Positions 63,779 to 64,000 of a stretch of DNA of 64,000 nucleotides are shown one piece after another. Each line of letters opens with the position of its first letter. Positions within the stretch are counted from its first letter, which is position 1. A program made the translations under genes and the position numbers. Location: positions 34,309 to 98,308 of the forward strand of contig JAIRYW010000063.1 of the NCBI GenBank assembly GCA_031267645.1, read 5' to 3'. Origin of the DNA: Propionibacteriaceae bacterium (GTDB taxonomy: Bacteria; Actinomycetota; Actinomycetes; Propionibacteriales; Propionibacteriaceae). The notes below the pieces were generated by a model, which did not search any database, was not told the DNA's origin, and saw only the letters and a list, made by a program, of their open reading frames with translations.

Positions 63779-64000
63779 GCGAGGACCAGCCGGCTCGGCC
63801 CTCGGGGCGACGGAGCGGCCCTGCCCGCCTCCGTGGCGCCGAGACCGGGAGCGACCGGGCGTCTGGCTCTGGCCACCCCGCCGAGGCCCCCGGACCGGCT
63901 GATTCGACCCCACCGACCGACGATCCCGCGGCCGACCGTCGGGCCGGCCGGCGCTCGGTCGGCGGTGCCGCAGGGAACGCCGACCGGGGAGTGCGCCGGG
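63775..64000 (+). CDS. N-terminus of a protein with a disordered leader
   Basis: ATG 63775, preceded by GAGGAG, begins a frame open to the window end (75 codons). The visible part is low-complexity, rich in Arg, Gly, Pro and Asp (MSEDQPARPSGRRSG and onward), typical of a disordered cytosolic N-terminus before a membrane or enzymatic domain. No function can be read from it. Confidence 0.65.
   Translation, partial: MSEDQPARPSGRRSGPARLRGAETGSDRASGSGHPAEAPGPADSTPPTDDPAADRRAGRRSVGGAAGNADRGVRR

Overview
This is a high-G+C window from an actinobacterium (Actinomycetota). The evidence is an Lsr2 nucleoid protein, a ClpC-type unfoldase, the ftsH-folE-folP/B/K-DUF3180 gene order typical of the phylum, a single-chain CydDC, many GTG/TTG starts, ATGA/GTGA gene overlaps and several probably leaderless mRNAs. 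I cannot fix the family from sequence alone. Cytochrome bd plus full hexuronate and beta-glucoside catabolism suggests a facultative or microaerobic user of plant-derived sugars.

Layout. 1-7 kb: a cut secreted-protein gene, a family-2 glycosyltransferase, clpC, lsr2 and a LacI regulator. 7-12 kb: ftsH, folE, a triple-fusion FolP-FolB-FolK and a DUF3180 membrane protein, all on the minus strand. 12.3-18.7 kb: cydA-cydB-cydDC. 18.9-23.5 kb: a TetR-controlled heterodimeric ABC exporter, followed by a DUF2079 membrane protein. 25.3-30.6 kb: a TetR regulator diverging from an MFS transporter / GH1 beta-glucosidase / esterase / SGNH hydrolase operon. 30.9-32.4 kb: a membrane protein made almost wholly of Leu/Gly heptad repeats. 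32.4-35.9 kb: lysS, then an AbiEi/AbiEii toxin-antitoxin pair bracketed by a duplication of the lysS 3' end. 36-43 kb: small regulatory and resistance modules (PadR/HAAS, hotdog thioesterase, GlxA-type AraC with an isochorismatase-fold hydrolase, CPBP protease-TetR-MFS, TacA/TacT). 43.4-60.2 kb: the hexuronate region. 60.4-64 kb: a cation/proton antiporter, a secreted anchored protein, tRNA-Ser(GCU) and the start of a two-gene unit running off the window.

The hexuronate region holds a complete isomerase route from glucuronate. UxaC isomerises, UxuB reduces fructuronate to mannonate, two unrelated mannonate dehydratases (ManD and UxuA) make 2-keto-3-deoxygluconate, KdgK phosphorylates it and Eda cleaves KDPG to pyruvate and glyceraldehyde 3-phosphate. 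An altronate dehydratase (UxaA) closes an operon with a PotABCD-type ABC importer. A GntR regulator diverges from the ManD operon. A LacI regulator diverges from uxaC, with two matching TTGCAA-type operators between them.

Structural themes beyond the genes: (i) a dispersed family of short intergenic palindromes related to GTCATYCTGCGCGCAG; (ii) in-frame 18-bp tandem repeats encoding hexapeptides inside three unrelated proteins (CydDC linker, a TetR sensor domain, an SGNH hydrolase N-terminus); (iii) regulator-specific palindromes placed exactly on promoter elements; (iv) the lysS 3'-end duplication around the AbiE module, which looks like the scar of an integration event.
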